Shown: one piece after another, positions 42,601 to 51,854 of the stretch
Numbering within the stretch: the stretch's first letter is position 1
Layout of the letters: each line of letters begins with the position of its first letter
Assembly (NCBI RefSeq): GCF_026385485.1
Contig: NZ_JANIDX010000003.1
Coordinates: forward strand, 186,001 to 250,000
Length of the DNA: 64,000 nucleotides
Direction: 5' to 3'
From: Bombella pollinis
Lineage (GTDB): Bacteria > Pseudomonadota > Alphaproteobacteria > Acetobacterales > Acetobacteraceae
Translations under genes and position numbers: made by a program
The notes under the pieces: model-generated
The model's database searches: none
Told to the model about the DNA's origin: nothing
Seen by the model: only the letters and a program-made list of their open reading frames with translations

Positions 42601-45548
42601 TATTTTGAACTAGGATAGTAACGTGGCACTACATTGAGGATTTTGAAGAATCCTATTTGTCCAACGGTATCGCTATTACTTCTTGAATGTATGCGGCCAA
42701 TTAAAATATTGAAAGAGGGTGGGGTGAGGAAATCATCGATTGAATGCTCCTTTGTTGGAAAATTACTGATGATTAGGGCGTTTTCGGCTGCTTTATATAA
42801 CGGTGTTCTACTCCTTGTTCGAACGGTTGGTGGTAAAAAAATCCATATGAGCGGGCAGGAGAGGACGGACGCTGCAAGGGGATGAAGAGGGGATTCTTTT
42901 GTGGTTCGACTTAGAGCACGAATCAGAGGCTTGTCTGTATGTTTGGGAGCTTCGACACGGTACTGGCTATTGGATGTGGCCGTGATAAGGACATGGAGAA
43001 TATTTGTGATTTGGCGTTGTAGGATAAGCCCAGTTTGCCAGTTCTCGCGGACTTCCGCGTCCAGGGAGATAAGTTGTGCGTGTATTTGATTCGCTATTTC
43101 TCCGAGCATGGTGGGAGAGATATGAAAATCATCTTTTTTCCTTGAACAGTTGAAATATTCTTTCGATGATTCTCGCCACTCTTTTATTTTTTCAACAAAA
43201 TTGTTAAAGGAAGCGTCATTCCCAGCATTACCTGAAGAGGTATCATCGTCTTTATCGTCCTCATCATCTTCATTAGGGGGGGTAGAGGTAGAATTGGTTA
43301 TTTCATTATTATCATTGATGGAAAAGGCGGGTACGGTATCTAGACGATTCCTTTTTTTGAACAATTCATTCATGAAGGAATCAGGTGAGAGGTCATTCCT
43401 TAAAAGCTCTACGATAGCGGCGAAGAGAGAAAATGCCGAAATAGAATCGTATTCTGCGCCATCAAGGGCGTACCGTTTATAATAAATAAGCTTCAGAATA
43501 TCGCCGAATTTTCCACTGCGTGCAATGATGTCGCCGATCGTAAACCACGCTATGCCGCGCTCAATGGCTCTGTTGGTAAATGGCTGAGCAGCCGCTTCAA
43601 CATCAGAGAGCCATTTTCTAGAGAGGTATATTGGCTGCCCATTTTTTTTATTGTTATCTTTAAGCTTAAAGCCGGGGGGTGGATTATCACCATTATTTGG
43701 TTTGGTATTATTTGGGCTGTTCCCGGATTCAGTGTTATCTGGCTGGAAATGTCCAATATGAATCTTTCTTAGAGAGGCGTCCTGACCTGAAACAGTAAAT
43801 CCAAACATCAAGCCTAACGTGCTAAGCCTATCCCTGGGTTTTTTTAAAATGCCGACTGAGCCGAAGCAACTAGCTTTTGTTGTGCCGATAGAGGTTTGTT
43901 TGTTAGAAATACTCTCTAGACGACTGATACTACCAATACGAGCGATGATTTCGAAGAGGCTGCTATCCGTGCCTGTATCTGACCAGAGGAAGTCAACCAT
44001 GGCAGTGCGAACGAGGGGAATTGTATAATCGCCACGCTGCATCATTTGAATGGGGAGATTGACGGTCAAGAGAGTCCTGAAAGCTGCGTAAAGTGATTGG
44101 TCCAGCTCTTGCGCAAGGGCTAGGGCAAGGCAGTGTACAATTACTGCTTTTCTCGAATCATTAGGGACCCCAAACAAGCCTAAGCTTGCGGGGGCATCTT
44201 GCCCTGCAAGCCAGCGAAACACAGTAAAGCGTGTGTCCTCAGCTGTTGTATAGGCGAGGTGTTGTACGTCTATCCCTGCATGCCGTAGGCGGGCTTCAAA
44301 TACTTTTTGGACCGCTTGTCGTGCCGTGGTGGTTGTTTCATTGTCTAGGGCATAGAGGTAATCAATAACGATACGTAAATGCTCGCGGGAAATAATATCA
44401 AAAAAGGGATGAGGGGTGGTATCGTGTCCATTTAGAAGGAGGCGATTAATATGCTTACTTACCCACTCATCTATCTTGTTTTTATCTTCATCATTTGTGC
44501 TGTCGTAAGTATTTTTGATACAAATAATGTCTTTATTACCGTCTCTTGTTTGTTGGATGATACCACTGAGGGGCAGCATAGCAATACGGTTTTGTGGGGG
44601 GATAATCTTCAGGAGATATTGTTCCTCAAGTTCCCATACATCTCTGGAAAGGCTAGTGGCGCTGCCGCCCATCAGCTTATTATCGTGATCTAGAATATTT
44701 TTTCCCAGCGTATCGTAAATACTGCTACGAACAAGGCGGCCATAGAGATCTAGATCGCCGGAAATAATTAAAACAAGTTGAGGGGTTGTAAGATATTTAC
44801 GGATGGCCTCGAGAATACTATGGCCATGCTCGAAATTGGTATCTATATCATCAAAAGCGAGGATAAAGACTTTCTTATTTAAAACCTTTAAAGCGTGATG
44901 AATGTAATTTTGGAAAGCTTTCTCAAAGAAAGACCCTTTCTTCGCCTTGCGTAGGCCAGTGCTCATAATCCATAGAGGGTCTTCCCAGTTCGCCTCGCCA
45001 TAAGGCTCAGCCCGACCGATGCCATCAATGAGCGTTAAGCCTTCAGCCATGTCCTCCCGTGCTTTATCAACTTCTTTATATTGGTCAGTCTCTGTATACA
45101 TAGGGGAGCAGTGACGGTCCAAGATTTTATCAATCATTGCGATTATTACAATGATGATATGTTGTTTCGTCTCAATAAGAGTAGGGTCTATGATAGGTAA
45201 AACACAAACCTTCCCAGCTAAGTCATGTGATTTTTTGCTAAGATCATCAGGGAATGTATAAGCTTGCTTTTGCTCATTTGTGAATGCTTCTTTCCCATCA
45301 AGTGCATGAAGAGCATTGAGGAGAAATGTGGTTTTCCCACTACCACGGCCGCCCTCAATAAGGATGGCTTGGTGGGTATGATGGTGGGAGAGGGCATCTT
45401 GGCTAGGTAGTGAAAAATTTTCAACAGTTTGAAGCTGCATACTGATGAGATGAAAGAGTTTGTTAAAAGCTTCATTTTGAAGGATGTTACTGTGATTATG
45501 CCCTTCTTTTGCTTTGTTATGTTCTCTATATAAAATTAATGAGCTCAT
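42600..45548 (-). CDS. rdrA: RADAR ATPase RdrA
   Basis: A 982-residue P-loop ATPase. Walker A is GGRGSGKTT with K72; Walker B is FILAFDDIDT with D233, D234 and D236, the KAP/STAND-like form. ISGDLDLYGRLVRSSIYDTLGK after it resembles a sensor block. The C-terminal half is poorly conserved, with an acidic stretch (about 43200-43270, PPNEDDEDDKDDD) and a Pro/Asn-rich linker. RdrA recruits RdrB as a ring-shaped ATPase in described RADAR systems. A GAAGGGA site lies 8 bases before the ATG. It follows xthA on the same strand with a 150-base gap. GC is only 27% at 45121-45180, against about 60% in xthA, a sign of horizontal transfer. No accessory third gene is seen. Confidence 0.85.
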   Translation of the reverse strand: MSSLILYREHNKAKEGHNHSNILQNEAFNKLFHLISMQLQTVENFSLPSQDALSHHHTHQAILIEGGRGSGKTTFLLNALHALDGKEAFTNEQKQAYTFPDDLSKKSHDLAGKVCVLPIIDPTLIETKQHIIIVIIAMIDKILDRHCSPMYTETDQYKEVDKAREDMAEGLTLIDGIGRAEPYGEANWEDPLWIMSTGLRKAKKGSFFEKAFQNYIHHALKVLNKKVFILAFDDIDTNFEHGHSILEAIRKYLTTPQLVLIISGDLDLYGRLVRSSIYDTLGKNILDHDNKLMGGSATSLSRDVWELEEQYLLKIIPPQNRIAMLPLSGIIQQTRDGNKDIICIKNTYDSTNDEDKNKIDEWVSKHINRLLLNGHDTTPHPFFDIISREHLRIVIDYLYALDNETTTTARQAVQKVFEARLRHAGIDVQHLAYTTAEDTRFTVFRWLAGQDAPASLGLFGVPNDSRKAVIVHCLALALAQELDQSLYAAFRTLLTVNLPIQMMQRGDYTIPLVRTAMVDFLWSDTGTDSSLFEIIARIGSISRLESISNKQTSIGTTKASCFGSVGILKKPRDRLSTLGLMFGFTVSGQDASLRKIHIGHFQPDNTESGNSPNNTKPNNGDNPPPGFKLKDNNKKNGQPIYLSRKWLSDVEAAAQPFTNRAIERGIAWFTIGDIIARSGKFGDILKLIYYKRYALDGAEYDSISAFSLFAAIVELLRNDLSPDSFMNELFKKRNRLDTVPAFSINDNNEITNSTSTPPNEDDEDDKDDDTSSGNAGNDASFNNFVEKIKEWRESSKEYFNCSRKKDDFHISPTMLGEIANQIHAQLISLDAEVRENWQTGLILQRQITNILHVLITATSNSQYRVEAPKHTDKPLIRALSRTTKESPLHPLAASVLSCPLIWIFLPPTVRTRSRTPLYKAAENALIISNFPTKEHSIDDFLTPPSFNILIGRIHSRSNSDTVGQIGFFKILNVVPRYYPSSK

Positions 45549-45613
45549 CTTGAACGTCCCTTCACCATAACATCACGAATATGATGGCTTATTTGGGTGG
45601 AGCGAACAAGCGA

Positions 45614-45641
45614 TATTTACTGTCTTGTAATTATTTGTCCA
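45614..45641 (-). promoter_or_regulatory. Weak candidate promoter for rdrA-rdrB
   Basis: On the reverse strand TGGACA (45641-45636) and TAAATA (45619-45614) are 16 bases apart, giving a start near 45607 and a leader of about 60 bases. The -10 element matches consensus at only three positions. Confidence 0.25.
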
Positions 45642-45700
45642 TCTTAGCAGGGGGGCGTTTAGAGTATGGCGCCGCCCTCGCTTTTAGAGTGAAAGGTTGT

Positions 45701-46492
45701 TTATTCATGAGAGGATTGGGCGGTGTCTAATTTTACCACCACCGGTACATGGTCGGAGGGTTTGTCTCGGCCGCGTTCGTCTTTGTCGATGGTGAAGCTG
45801 GTGAGGCGGTCGGCAAGGCGGGGGGAGAGGAGGGCGTGATCAATCCGTAAGCCGGAATTACGTTGATATGCCCCTGCCTGATAATCCCAGAATGTATAAT
45901 GTTGCCCGGTAGGGTGTAGGCAGCGCAGTGCGTCTGTCAGGCCGGACCATAGCAGACGGCGGAAGCCTGCGCGGCTTTCTGGGTGGAGGAGGGCATCATC
46001 GGGGGAGAGAGCTTTGGGGGCGTAATCTTCATCCGTTGGGCAGACATTATAATCACCAATAAAGGCGAAGGAGCGTCCCCCTTGCTGCAAAGCACGGGCG
46101 CGATGATAAAGGGCGTCAAAGAAGTTTAACTTCTTAGCAAAGCCGGCCTCTCCGCCAGAATTGCCATTGGGGAGGTAGAGATTACCAATGGTCACATCGT
46201 CTAGCTCAGCCTCGATGTAACGGGCCTCGTCACTTTCAAAACCGGGGAGGTGGTCGGTCGTGATGGTTAGAGGGGCGCGGCTGATGAGGGCAACTCCGTT
46301 ATAAGCCTTCTGCCCCGCGACAGCGACATGAAAGCCAGCCTCCTCAAAGAGAGGGGGGAATTGGTGGGCTTCGCATTTAATTTCTTGCAAGCAGAGCAAG
46401 GTACAGGCTTCATTGCGGTCCAGCCAGTCTTTTACCAGATGGGCACGGGTGCGGATGGAGTTGATGTTCCAACTGGCAAAGGTCAGGGACAT
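45701..46492 (-). CDS. xthA: Exodeoxyribonuclease III
   Basis: A 263-residue endonuclease/exonuclease/phosphatase-fold enzyme that cuts at abasic sites and removes 3' blocking groups. Motifs: SWNINSIRTR (Asn), LLCLQEIKCEAHQFP (Glu), NLYLPNGN, GDYNVCPTDEDY (Asp-Asn), and the catalytic His in KPSDHVPVVV. The ATG at 46492 matches the family start MSLTFASWNINS and has GGAG about 10 bases upstream; ATG 46510 is less likely. It shares the strand with erpA, 26 bases upstream. Confidence 0.93.
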   Translation of the reverse strand: MSLTFASWNINSIRTRAHLVKDWLDRNEACTLLCLQEIKCEAHQFPPLFEEAGFHVAVAGQKAYNGVALISRAPLTITTDHLPGFESDEARYIEAELDDVTIGNLYLPNGNSGGEAGFAKKLNFFDALYHRARALQQGGRSFAFIGDYNVCPTDEDYAPKALSPDDALLHPESRAGFRRLLWSGLTDALRCLHPTGQHYTFWDYQAGAYQRNSGLRIDHALLSPRLADRLTSFTIDKDERGRDKPSDHVPVVVKLDTAQSSHE

Positions 46493-46518
46493 AGGGTGTG
46501 AGGTCTCCAAAAAGGGCG

Positions 46519-46854
46519 TTAGGTGAGGGAGAAACTACTGCCACACCCGCAAGATGAGGCCGCATTGGGGTTTTTAACTGTAAAATGCGCGCCCATGAGT
46601 TTATCAACAAAATCTAGCTCTGCCCCTTCGAGGAGGTCTAGGCTTGTAGGGTCAACAAAGACGCGTGCGCCGTCTTTTTCAATTAAATGGTCATCGCTTT
46701 CTCGCTCTTGCACAAGCTTAAATTGATATTGGAAGCCATTGCACCCGCCCGCGAGTACGGCAACACGCAGGGCGGTGTTTTCAGGCTGGGGTTGCTGGCT
46801 AATAATCTCTGCGATACGGGCCGCTGCCGCGGGGGAAATGCCAAACTCGGCCAT
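46519..46854 (-). CDS. erpA: Iron-sulfur cluster insertion protein ErpA
   Basis: A 111-residue A-type carrier that binds and passes on an Fe-S cluster. The three conserved cysteines are present (LAGGCNGFQYQF and SSCGCGSSFSL), and VFVDPTSLDLLEGAELDFVD is the family middle block. AAGGAG lies 9 bases before the ATG. Divergent from dgt, an arrangement typical of alphaproteobacteria. Confidence 0.95.
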   Translation of the reverse strand: MAEFGISPAAAARIAEIISQQPQPENTALRVAVLAGGCNGFQYQFKLVQERESDDHLIEKDGARVFVDPTSLDLLEGAELDFVDKLMGAHFTVKNPNAASSCGCGSSFSLT

Positions 46855-46916
46855 GAGATATGCTCCTTATCATCACAAAAACGCTTACCATCGCGGCAGA
46901 AATGGTTGCGGAACGG

Positions 46917-46945
46917 TTGACACTATAAAATTGGACGCCAAGAAT
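46917..46945 (+). promoter_or_regulatory. Candidate sigma-70 promoter for dgt
   Basis: Perfect -35 TTGACA (46917-46922), a 17-base spacer and -10 AAGAAT (46940-46945, four of six), in the 154-base divergent gap between erpA and dgt. Transcription would start near 46952. Confidence 0.5.
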
Positions 46946-47008
46946 CAAAAGCTGAAAGGCTGTGTAGTTATAGCAGCCTACATATGGATATGGGGACAAT
47001 AGAGCATA

Positions 47009-48178
47009 ATGGCTAGATACGCTGTACAGTTGCAAGGCGCGCGCGGGCGACAATTTGCAGAGGAGGAAAGCTCTACCCGCACCCCGTGGCAGCGTGATCG
47101 TGACCGTGTGTTACATTCGGCGGGGTTTCGTCAGCTGCAATATAAGACGCAAGTTTTTTTGAATCATGAAGGTGATTTTTTCCGCACAAGGCTGACCCAT
47201 TCGCTCGAAGTCGCACAAATCTCCCGCTCTATTGCCCGGACATTAGGGGTGAATGAGGATTTAACAGAGGTTATCGCCCTCGCGCATGACCTTGGCCATA
47301 CGCCTTTTGGTCATGCTGGGGAGGATGCGTTGCAAGAGGCGATGAAGGATTGGGGTGGGTTTGACCATAACATCCAGTCCTTACGGCAAGTGACGGAGAT
47401 TGAAGCGCGATATAATGGTTTTGATGGCTTGAATCTGACATGGGAGGCGTTGGAAGGGCTGGCAAAACATCACGGCCCTGTAAAACGACCCTCCCCGTGG
47501 CTGGTGAGTTTTGATGACCGTTACCCGTTAGAGTTGGAATGTTATGCCTCTGTAGAAGCGCAGATTGCCGCTATTTGTGATGATGTCGCTTACCATGGGC
47601 ATGATCTTGATGATGGCTTGCGGGCGGGCTTGCTCAGTTTTGAGGATATTGAATCCGTCCCACTTTTAAAAACCTGCCTTGAGGAAGCGCGTGCGCTGGA
47701 TTGGTCCGGTCATGGGGCGTTTGACCGTGACCAGCGTATTCGGCATGAGACGGTGCGACGGGTGATTAATCGCTTAGCGAGTGACCTGATTGAACAAAGC
47801 CAGAAGAATTTAGCCGCGTTAGACCCGCAAAATGCGGATGAGGTGCGCCATGCAGGCCGGGCGATGGTGGAGTTCTCGCCTGAAATGGCCGAGCGGAATA
47901 AGGAGATACGCAAGTTCCTTTATGCGCGGATGTATCGGCATTGGCGTGTACAGCGGATGACCCGTAAAGCGCGTATCGCTTTGGGAGATATTTGCACTAT
48001 TTTGGGTAATGAGCCGGAGCTACTGCCAACGCCATGGCGGGAGCAAGCTTTGCCAAGCAAGAAAAAAGGGTACGAGGCCGCCTCGCGCCGTGTAGTTGCT
48101 GATTATATTGCAGGGATGACGGATCGTTTTGCGATGGAGGAACATCGCCGGCTGATGGATATTTCCGTTTTAGGGTAA
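47009..48178 (+). CDS. dgt: Deoxyguanosinetriphosphate triphosphohydrolase-like protein
   Basis: A 389-residue HD-domain phosphohydrolase that splits dNTPs to deoxynucleosides and triphosphate. Metal motif: RTRLTHSLEVAQ, then ALAHDLGHTPFGHAGE, and later ICDDVAYHGHDLDD. The N-terminal STRTPWQRDRDRVLHSAGFRQLQYKTQVF is the dGTPase signature. No clear ribosome-binding site precedes the ATG. Besides nucleotide balance, members can limit phage by lowering dNTPs, but here it is in its conserved housekeeping position. Confidence 0.93.
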   Translation: MARYAVQLQGARGRQFAEEESSTRTPWQRDRDRVLHSAGFRQLQYKTQVFLNHEGDFFRTRLTHSLEVAQISRSIARTLGVNEDLTEVIALAHDLGHTPFGHAGEDALQEAMKDWGGFDHNIQSLRQVTEIEARYNGFDGLNLTWEALEGLAKHHGPVKRPSPWLVSFDDRYPLELECYASVEAQIAAICDDVAYHGHDLDDGLRAGLLSFEDIESVPLLKTCLEEARALDWSGHGAFDRDQRIRHETVRRVINRLASDLIEQSQKNLAALDPQNADEVRHAGRAMVEFSPEMAERNKEIRKFLYARMYRHWRVQRMTRKARIALGDICTILGNEPELLPTPWREQALPSKKKGYEAASRRVVADYIAGMTDRFAMEEHRRLMDISVLG

Positions 48179-48254
48179 GTGCGGTATCAGGGACGGAAGA
48201 AAGACCAAGCCGTAAGAAGGGCTTTGGCAGGTTTTAAAGGGAATAATATAGATT

Positions 48255-50066
48255 ATGGCAGCTCTTGCCCCGACAGCATCATCTCCAGATTGTCTTTTTT
48301 CCGTCATGCGCGAGAAGGTCGTTGCGGCTCTCAAGACCGTATTGCCTGACCTGCCAGATGATGTTGCTGCCCGTGTGGAGGTCACTCCTCCGCGTGATGC
48401 GTCCCATGGGGATATGGCAACGAATGCGGCCCTTTTGGCAGCAAAGCCAGCTAAGCGGAAACCTTTTGAGATTGCTAAAGAGCTTGTCGCGCAGCTAGAG
48501 GCTTTGCCTGACATCGCCCATGTAGAGATGGCAGGCCCTGGCTTTGTGAATATGACCTTAAAGCCTGCTTTGTTTCATGATGTCGCAAAAGCTGTTCTCA
48601 AGCGCGGGGCGGCTTATGGGCAGTCCCGCTTAGGGACGGGGAAACGTGCGAATGTGGAGTATGTTTCGGCTAATCCGACCGGGCCGATGCATGTTGGCCA
48701 TTGCCGTGGGGCTGTGGTGGGGGATGCACTAGCGAACCTGCTAGCAGCAGCGGGTTTTAACGTCACGCGGGAATATTACGTTAATGATGCTGGGGCGCAA
48801 GTTATTGCGCTAACATGGGCGGCTTATTGGCGGTATCTTCAGGCTATTGGTACGGAGATTCCGGCTGATGAGTTTGGGGCGTTGGCCCCGAGTGGTTTGC
48901 AATATCAAGGTGATTATCTCATTGCTGTGGGGCAGGCTTTGGCCAAAAAACATGGCCGTGCCCTTGCCGGGGCTGATGGGGGTGTTGCCCCAGAGGATGC
49001 GTGGTTTGAGACTGTGCGGGCGGAAGCTCTCGCCCAGATGATGGGGATGATTAAAGAGGACCTCGCAGCTTTAGGGATTCAGCATGAAATCTTTAGCAGT
49101 GAGGCAGAGATTTTAAAGAGCGGGAAGGTGGATGCGGCCATCGCTCAGTTGGAAGCGCGCGGCCTGCTTTATGAAGGCGTGTTAGAGCCTCCAAAGGGTA
49201 AGAAGCTCGAGGATTGGGAGGCGCGCCCTCAGACGCTTTTCCGCTCGACAGAGTTTGGGGATGACCAAGACCGCGCCTTGCGGAAGTCTGATGGGTCGAA
49301 CACATATTTTGCCAATGATGTCGGCTATCATGCTGATAAAGCATCCCGTTCGGACCTTTTGATTGACGTATTGGGGGCTGACCATGGCGGCTATGTCTCG
49401 CGGATGCGTGCAGCCATTACGGCGTTGACGGAGGGTAAGACGGCTTTTGAAGTCGTGATGTGCCAGATTGTGCGTGTCGTAAAAGATGGCGAGCCAGTGC
49501 GTATGTCCAAACGGGCTGGCACCTTTGTGACCTTGCGGGATTTGATTGATGAAGTCGGCAAGGATGCCGTGCGCTTTACCATGCTGACCCGTAAGGCCGA
49601 TGCGCAGATGGAGTTCGACCTCAATGCCGTTGTTGCGCAGACGCGGGATAACCCGGTCTTTTACGTCAATTACGCTCATGCACGTTGTCGGTCTGTTCTA
49701 CGGTTGGGGGAGGAGCGTTACGGGGCGGAGGCTATGACAGAGGCCGCCCTTGCAGGGCAGGATTTATCTTCCCTTACAGCGGATGAGGAATTAGCCGTCT
49801 TACGCCGCATTGCAGAATTGCCCCGCCAGATCGAGGCCGCTGCTCTCGCGCGGGAGCCGCACCGTATTGCAACCTATTGCATTGACCTTGCGGCGGACTT
49901 CCATGCGCTTTGGAATCGCGGGCGTGAGGAGACGAGCTTGCGCTTTATTCAAGATGATGCCCCAGAGGCAAGCAAGGCACGCTTGGCTCTTGTTGCGGCC
50001 ATTGCGGCGACATTGCGCATCGGGCTAGGGCTTCTAGGTGTTGAGGCGGTAGAGGAGCTACGCTAA
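48255..50066 (+). CDS. argS: Arginine-tRNA ligase
   Basis: A 603-residue class I synthetase. The N-terminal Arg-tRNA domain contains PPRDASHGDMATNAAL; the HIGH-type motif is SANPTGPMHVGHCRGAVVGD; the KMSKS-type motif is VRMSKRAGTFV; the C-terminal DALR anticodon-binding domain begins near residue 480 (NPVFYVNYAHARC). It lies 76 bases after dgt. The next gene starts 3 bases after its stop. Confidence 0.97.
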   Translation: MAALAPTASSPDCLFSVMREKVVAALKTVLPDLPDDVAARVEVTPPRDASHGDMATNAALLAAKPAKRKPFEIAKELVAQLEALPDIAHVEMAGPGFVNMTLKPALFHDVAKAVLKRGAAYGQSRLGTGKRANVEYVSANPTGPMHVGHCRGAVVGDALANLLAAAGFNVTREYYVNDAGAQVIALTWAAYWRYLQAIGTEIPADEFGALAPSGLQYQGDYLIAVGQALAKKHGRALAGADGGVAPEDAWFETVRAEALAQMMGMIKEDLAALGIQHEIFSSEAEILKSGKVDAAIAQLEARGLLYEGVLEPPKGKKLEDWEARPQTLFRSTEFGDDQDRALRKSDGSNTYFANDVGYHADKASRSDLLIDVLGADHGGYVSRMRAAITALTEGKTAFEVVMCQIVRVVKDGEPVRMSKRAGTFVTLRDLIDEVGKDAVRFTMLTRKADAQMEFDLNAVVAQTRDNPVFYVNYAHARCRSVLRLGEERYGAEAMTEAALAGQDLSSLTADEELAVLRRIAELPRQIEAAALAREPHRIATYCIDLAADFHALWNRGREETSLRFIQDDAPEASKARLALVAAIAATLRIGLGLLGVEAVEELR

Positions 50067-50069
50067 GCC

Positions 50070-51074
50070 ATGGCTAGGCCGGATGATGAGTATGAGGATG
50101 ACACACCCCCACAAGGGCGCGAACGCTTAGCTGGTGGGGCGCAGCGGCCGCCGCGCAGAGAGCGCAACGTGCGTGATGGCGATGCGGCGGGTCGTGCGGG
50201 GTTTGTCTCATCATTTCTAACAGGTCAATTCGGCACGCGTGGTTTGATGATTCTTGCCCTTGCGGGAGCGGTCTTGCTGCTTGTGATTGGCGGGGTGTGG
50301 AATTGGGTTGTGGGCAGTCATCCCGCTGGTGTGCCTGTGATTGGCCCGCCGCCCTATGCTGTGAAGGATCGCCCCGCTGACCCCGGCGGTATGATGATTA
50401 TGGGGGATGATACAACCAAAAGTGACGTTACCGGTCGCGGTGCGGTGCATTTAGCCCCCCCGCCAGAACAGCCCGATGCGGGCTTGCTTGCGGGACGGTT
50501 GGACCAGCCTGCAACCAATGGGGAGGAGAAAGTAGCGGCCTCTGACGCTACCGCTCATAAAGAGGGTGAAGCCTCGTCACTGTCGGAAACGAAGCCGCCG
50601 TCTGGGGCAGATAATGCAGGGGCTTCCCCTATGGATGGGGAAACAAAGACTGAAGCGAAGCAAGAGGCTGTGAAAGCTCCAGCAGCGCAAACCTCAGCCG
50701 TTCAGGAAGGGGAGCTTCCTCCCCCGGCAAAAGTTGCTCCCTTGCCACCGGCTATACTCGATAATGCAGCAGGGCAGGGGAAAGAGGCCAAGGCGGCGCA
50801 GGCCGAAGCACCAGCCCCGGCCTCTGCGACATTATATGAAGTACAGCTTGCTGCTTTACAAAATGAGGCGCAAGCCCGGCAGGAATGGGCGCATCTGCGT
50901 AACCGCTTGCCAGACCTTTTAGGCGGGCGTGAGCCTATTTTGCGGACGGTGGAGCGCGATGGTAAGCACTTCATCCGTTTGCGGGTGGGAGGCTTTGCTG
51001 ACCGGGCAGCGGCGCGGCAATTCTGTGTGAAGCTGCATGCGCAAGCGCAGGCTTGTGCTGTGGTGACAAACTAA
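50070..51074 (+). CDS. SPOR-domain membrane protein
   Basis: A 334-residue protein with a charged cytoplasmic N-terminus, one membrane helix (GLMILALAGAVLLLVIGGVWNWVVG), a long low-complexity Ala/Pro/Glu linker and a C-terminal SPOR domain (LYEVQLAALQNEAQARQEWAHLRNRLPDLLGG to VGGFADRAAARQFCVKL). SPOR domains bind denuded peptidoglycan strands at division sites. The gene starts 3 bases after argS with no own ribosome-binding site, so it relies on coupled translation. Position between argS and scpA is conserved in alphaproteobacteria. Confidence 0.9.
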   Translation: MARPDDEYEDDTPPQGRERLAGGAQRPPRRERNVRDGDAAGRAGFVSSFLTGQFGTRGLMILALAGAVLLLVIGGVWNWVVGSHPAGVPVIGPPPYAVKDRPADPGGMMIMGDDTTKSDVTGRGAVHLAPPPEQPDAGLLAGRLDQPATNGEEKVAASDATAHKEGEASSLSETKPPSGADNAGASPMDGETKTEAKQEAVKAPAAQTSAVQEGELPPPAKVAPLPPAILDNAAGQGKEAKAAQAEAPAPASATLYEVQLAALQNEAQARQEWAHLRNRLPDLLGGREPILRTVERDGKHFIRLRVGGFADRAAARQFCVKLHAQAQACAVVTN

Positions 51075-51092
51075 CGCAATGGCCTATCGCTT

Positions 51093-51854
51093 GTGAGTGA
51101 CGCATTGCATTTGGTGTTGGAGGGGTTTGAGGGGCCGTTGGACCTCCTTTTAGACCTTGCGCGCTCTCAGAAGGTGGACCTCCAGAAAATCTCCATTCTG
51201 CAACTCACAGAGCAATATCTGGATGTTGTAGAGCGCGCCCGCCGTGGGGCGGAGGCGTTACGGTTGGAGATAGCGGCGGATTGGTTGGTCATGGCGGCGT
51301 GGCTCGCATGGTTAAAATCTCGCCTTTTGCTGCCATCTGCTACGCAGGATGATGAGGCGGAAGATGCCGCTGGGCAGTTGCATGAGCGGTTGATTGACCT
51401 AGAACAGATGCACCGTGCTGCGGCATGGTTGGAGGAGCAACCGCGCTTAGGGCGTGATGTGTTTGCCCGACCAGAGCCGGAAAATCATACGCGTATTGAG
51501 ATGGCCCCGCTCAAGGGGGATATGCTGGCTTTGGTTCTGGCTTATCTTGCTGCGCGGCGGCGGAGCGGGCGCAAACGCTCTTATTCTCCACGCGTGGCGC
51601 GGTATTGGAGCATCCAGCAAGCGCGCTCTGCACTCGCACGGCTTTTAGGGCGGGCGCATGTGGCCGGGTGGCAATCTTTGGCGTCTGTTTTGCCAGAGCT
51701 AACAGAAGGCGGCCCCCTTAGCCAGCGCGCCGCCCTCGCTGGGGCTTTGATGGCTGGGTTGGAGATGGCCCGTGGGGGGCAGGTGGAGTTACGGCAGGAA
51801 AATGCGTTTGGCGTCATAGAATGGCGGCAGAGAGAGGAGAGCGGGCATGAGTGA
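51093..51854 (+). CDS. scpA: Segregation and condensation protein A
   Basis: A 253-residue kleisin that bridges the heads of the SMC dimer for chromosome condensation. The N-terminal block FEGPLDLLLDLARSQKVDLQKISILQLTEQYLDVV and the middle EIAADWLVMAAWLAWLKSRLLLP are diagnostic. It starts with GTG and overlaps scpB by 8 bases. Confidence 0.95.
   Translation: MSDALHLVLEGFEGPLDLLLDLARSQKVDLQKISILQLTEQYLDVVERARRGAEALRLEIAADWLVMAAWLAWLKSRLLLPSATQDDEAEDAAGQLHERLIDLEQMHRAAAWLEEQPRLGRDVFARPEPENHTRIEMAPLKGDMLALVLAYLAARRRSGRKRSYSPRVARYWSIQQARSALARLLGRAHVAGWQSLASVLPELTEGGPLSQRAALAGALMAGLEMARGGQVELRQENAFGVIEWRQREESGHE

Noticed and set aside
47009..48178. dgt as part of a defence module with nearby RADAR
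   Set aside because: It is in its conserved alphaproteobacterial place between erpA and argS and has normal GC.
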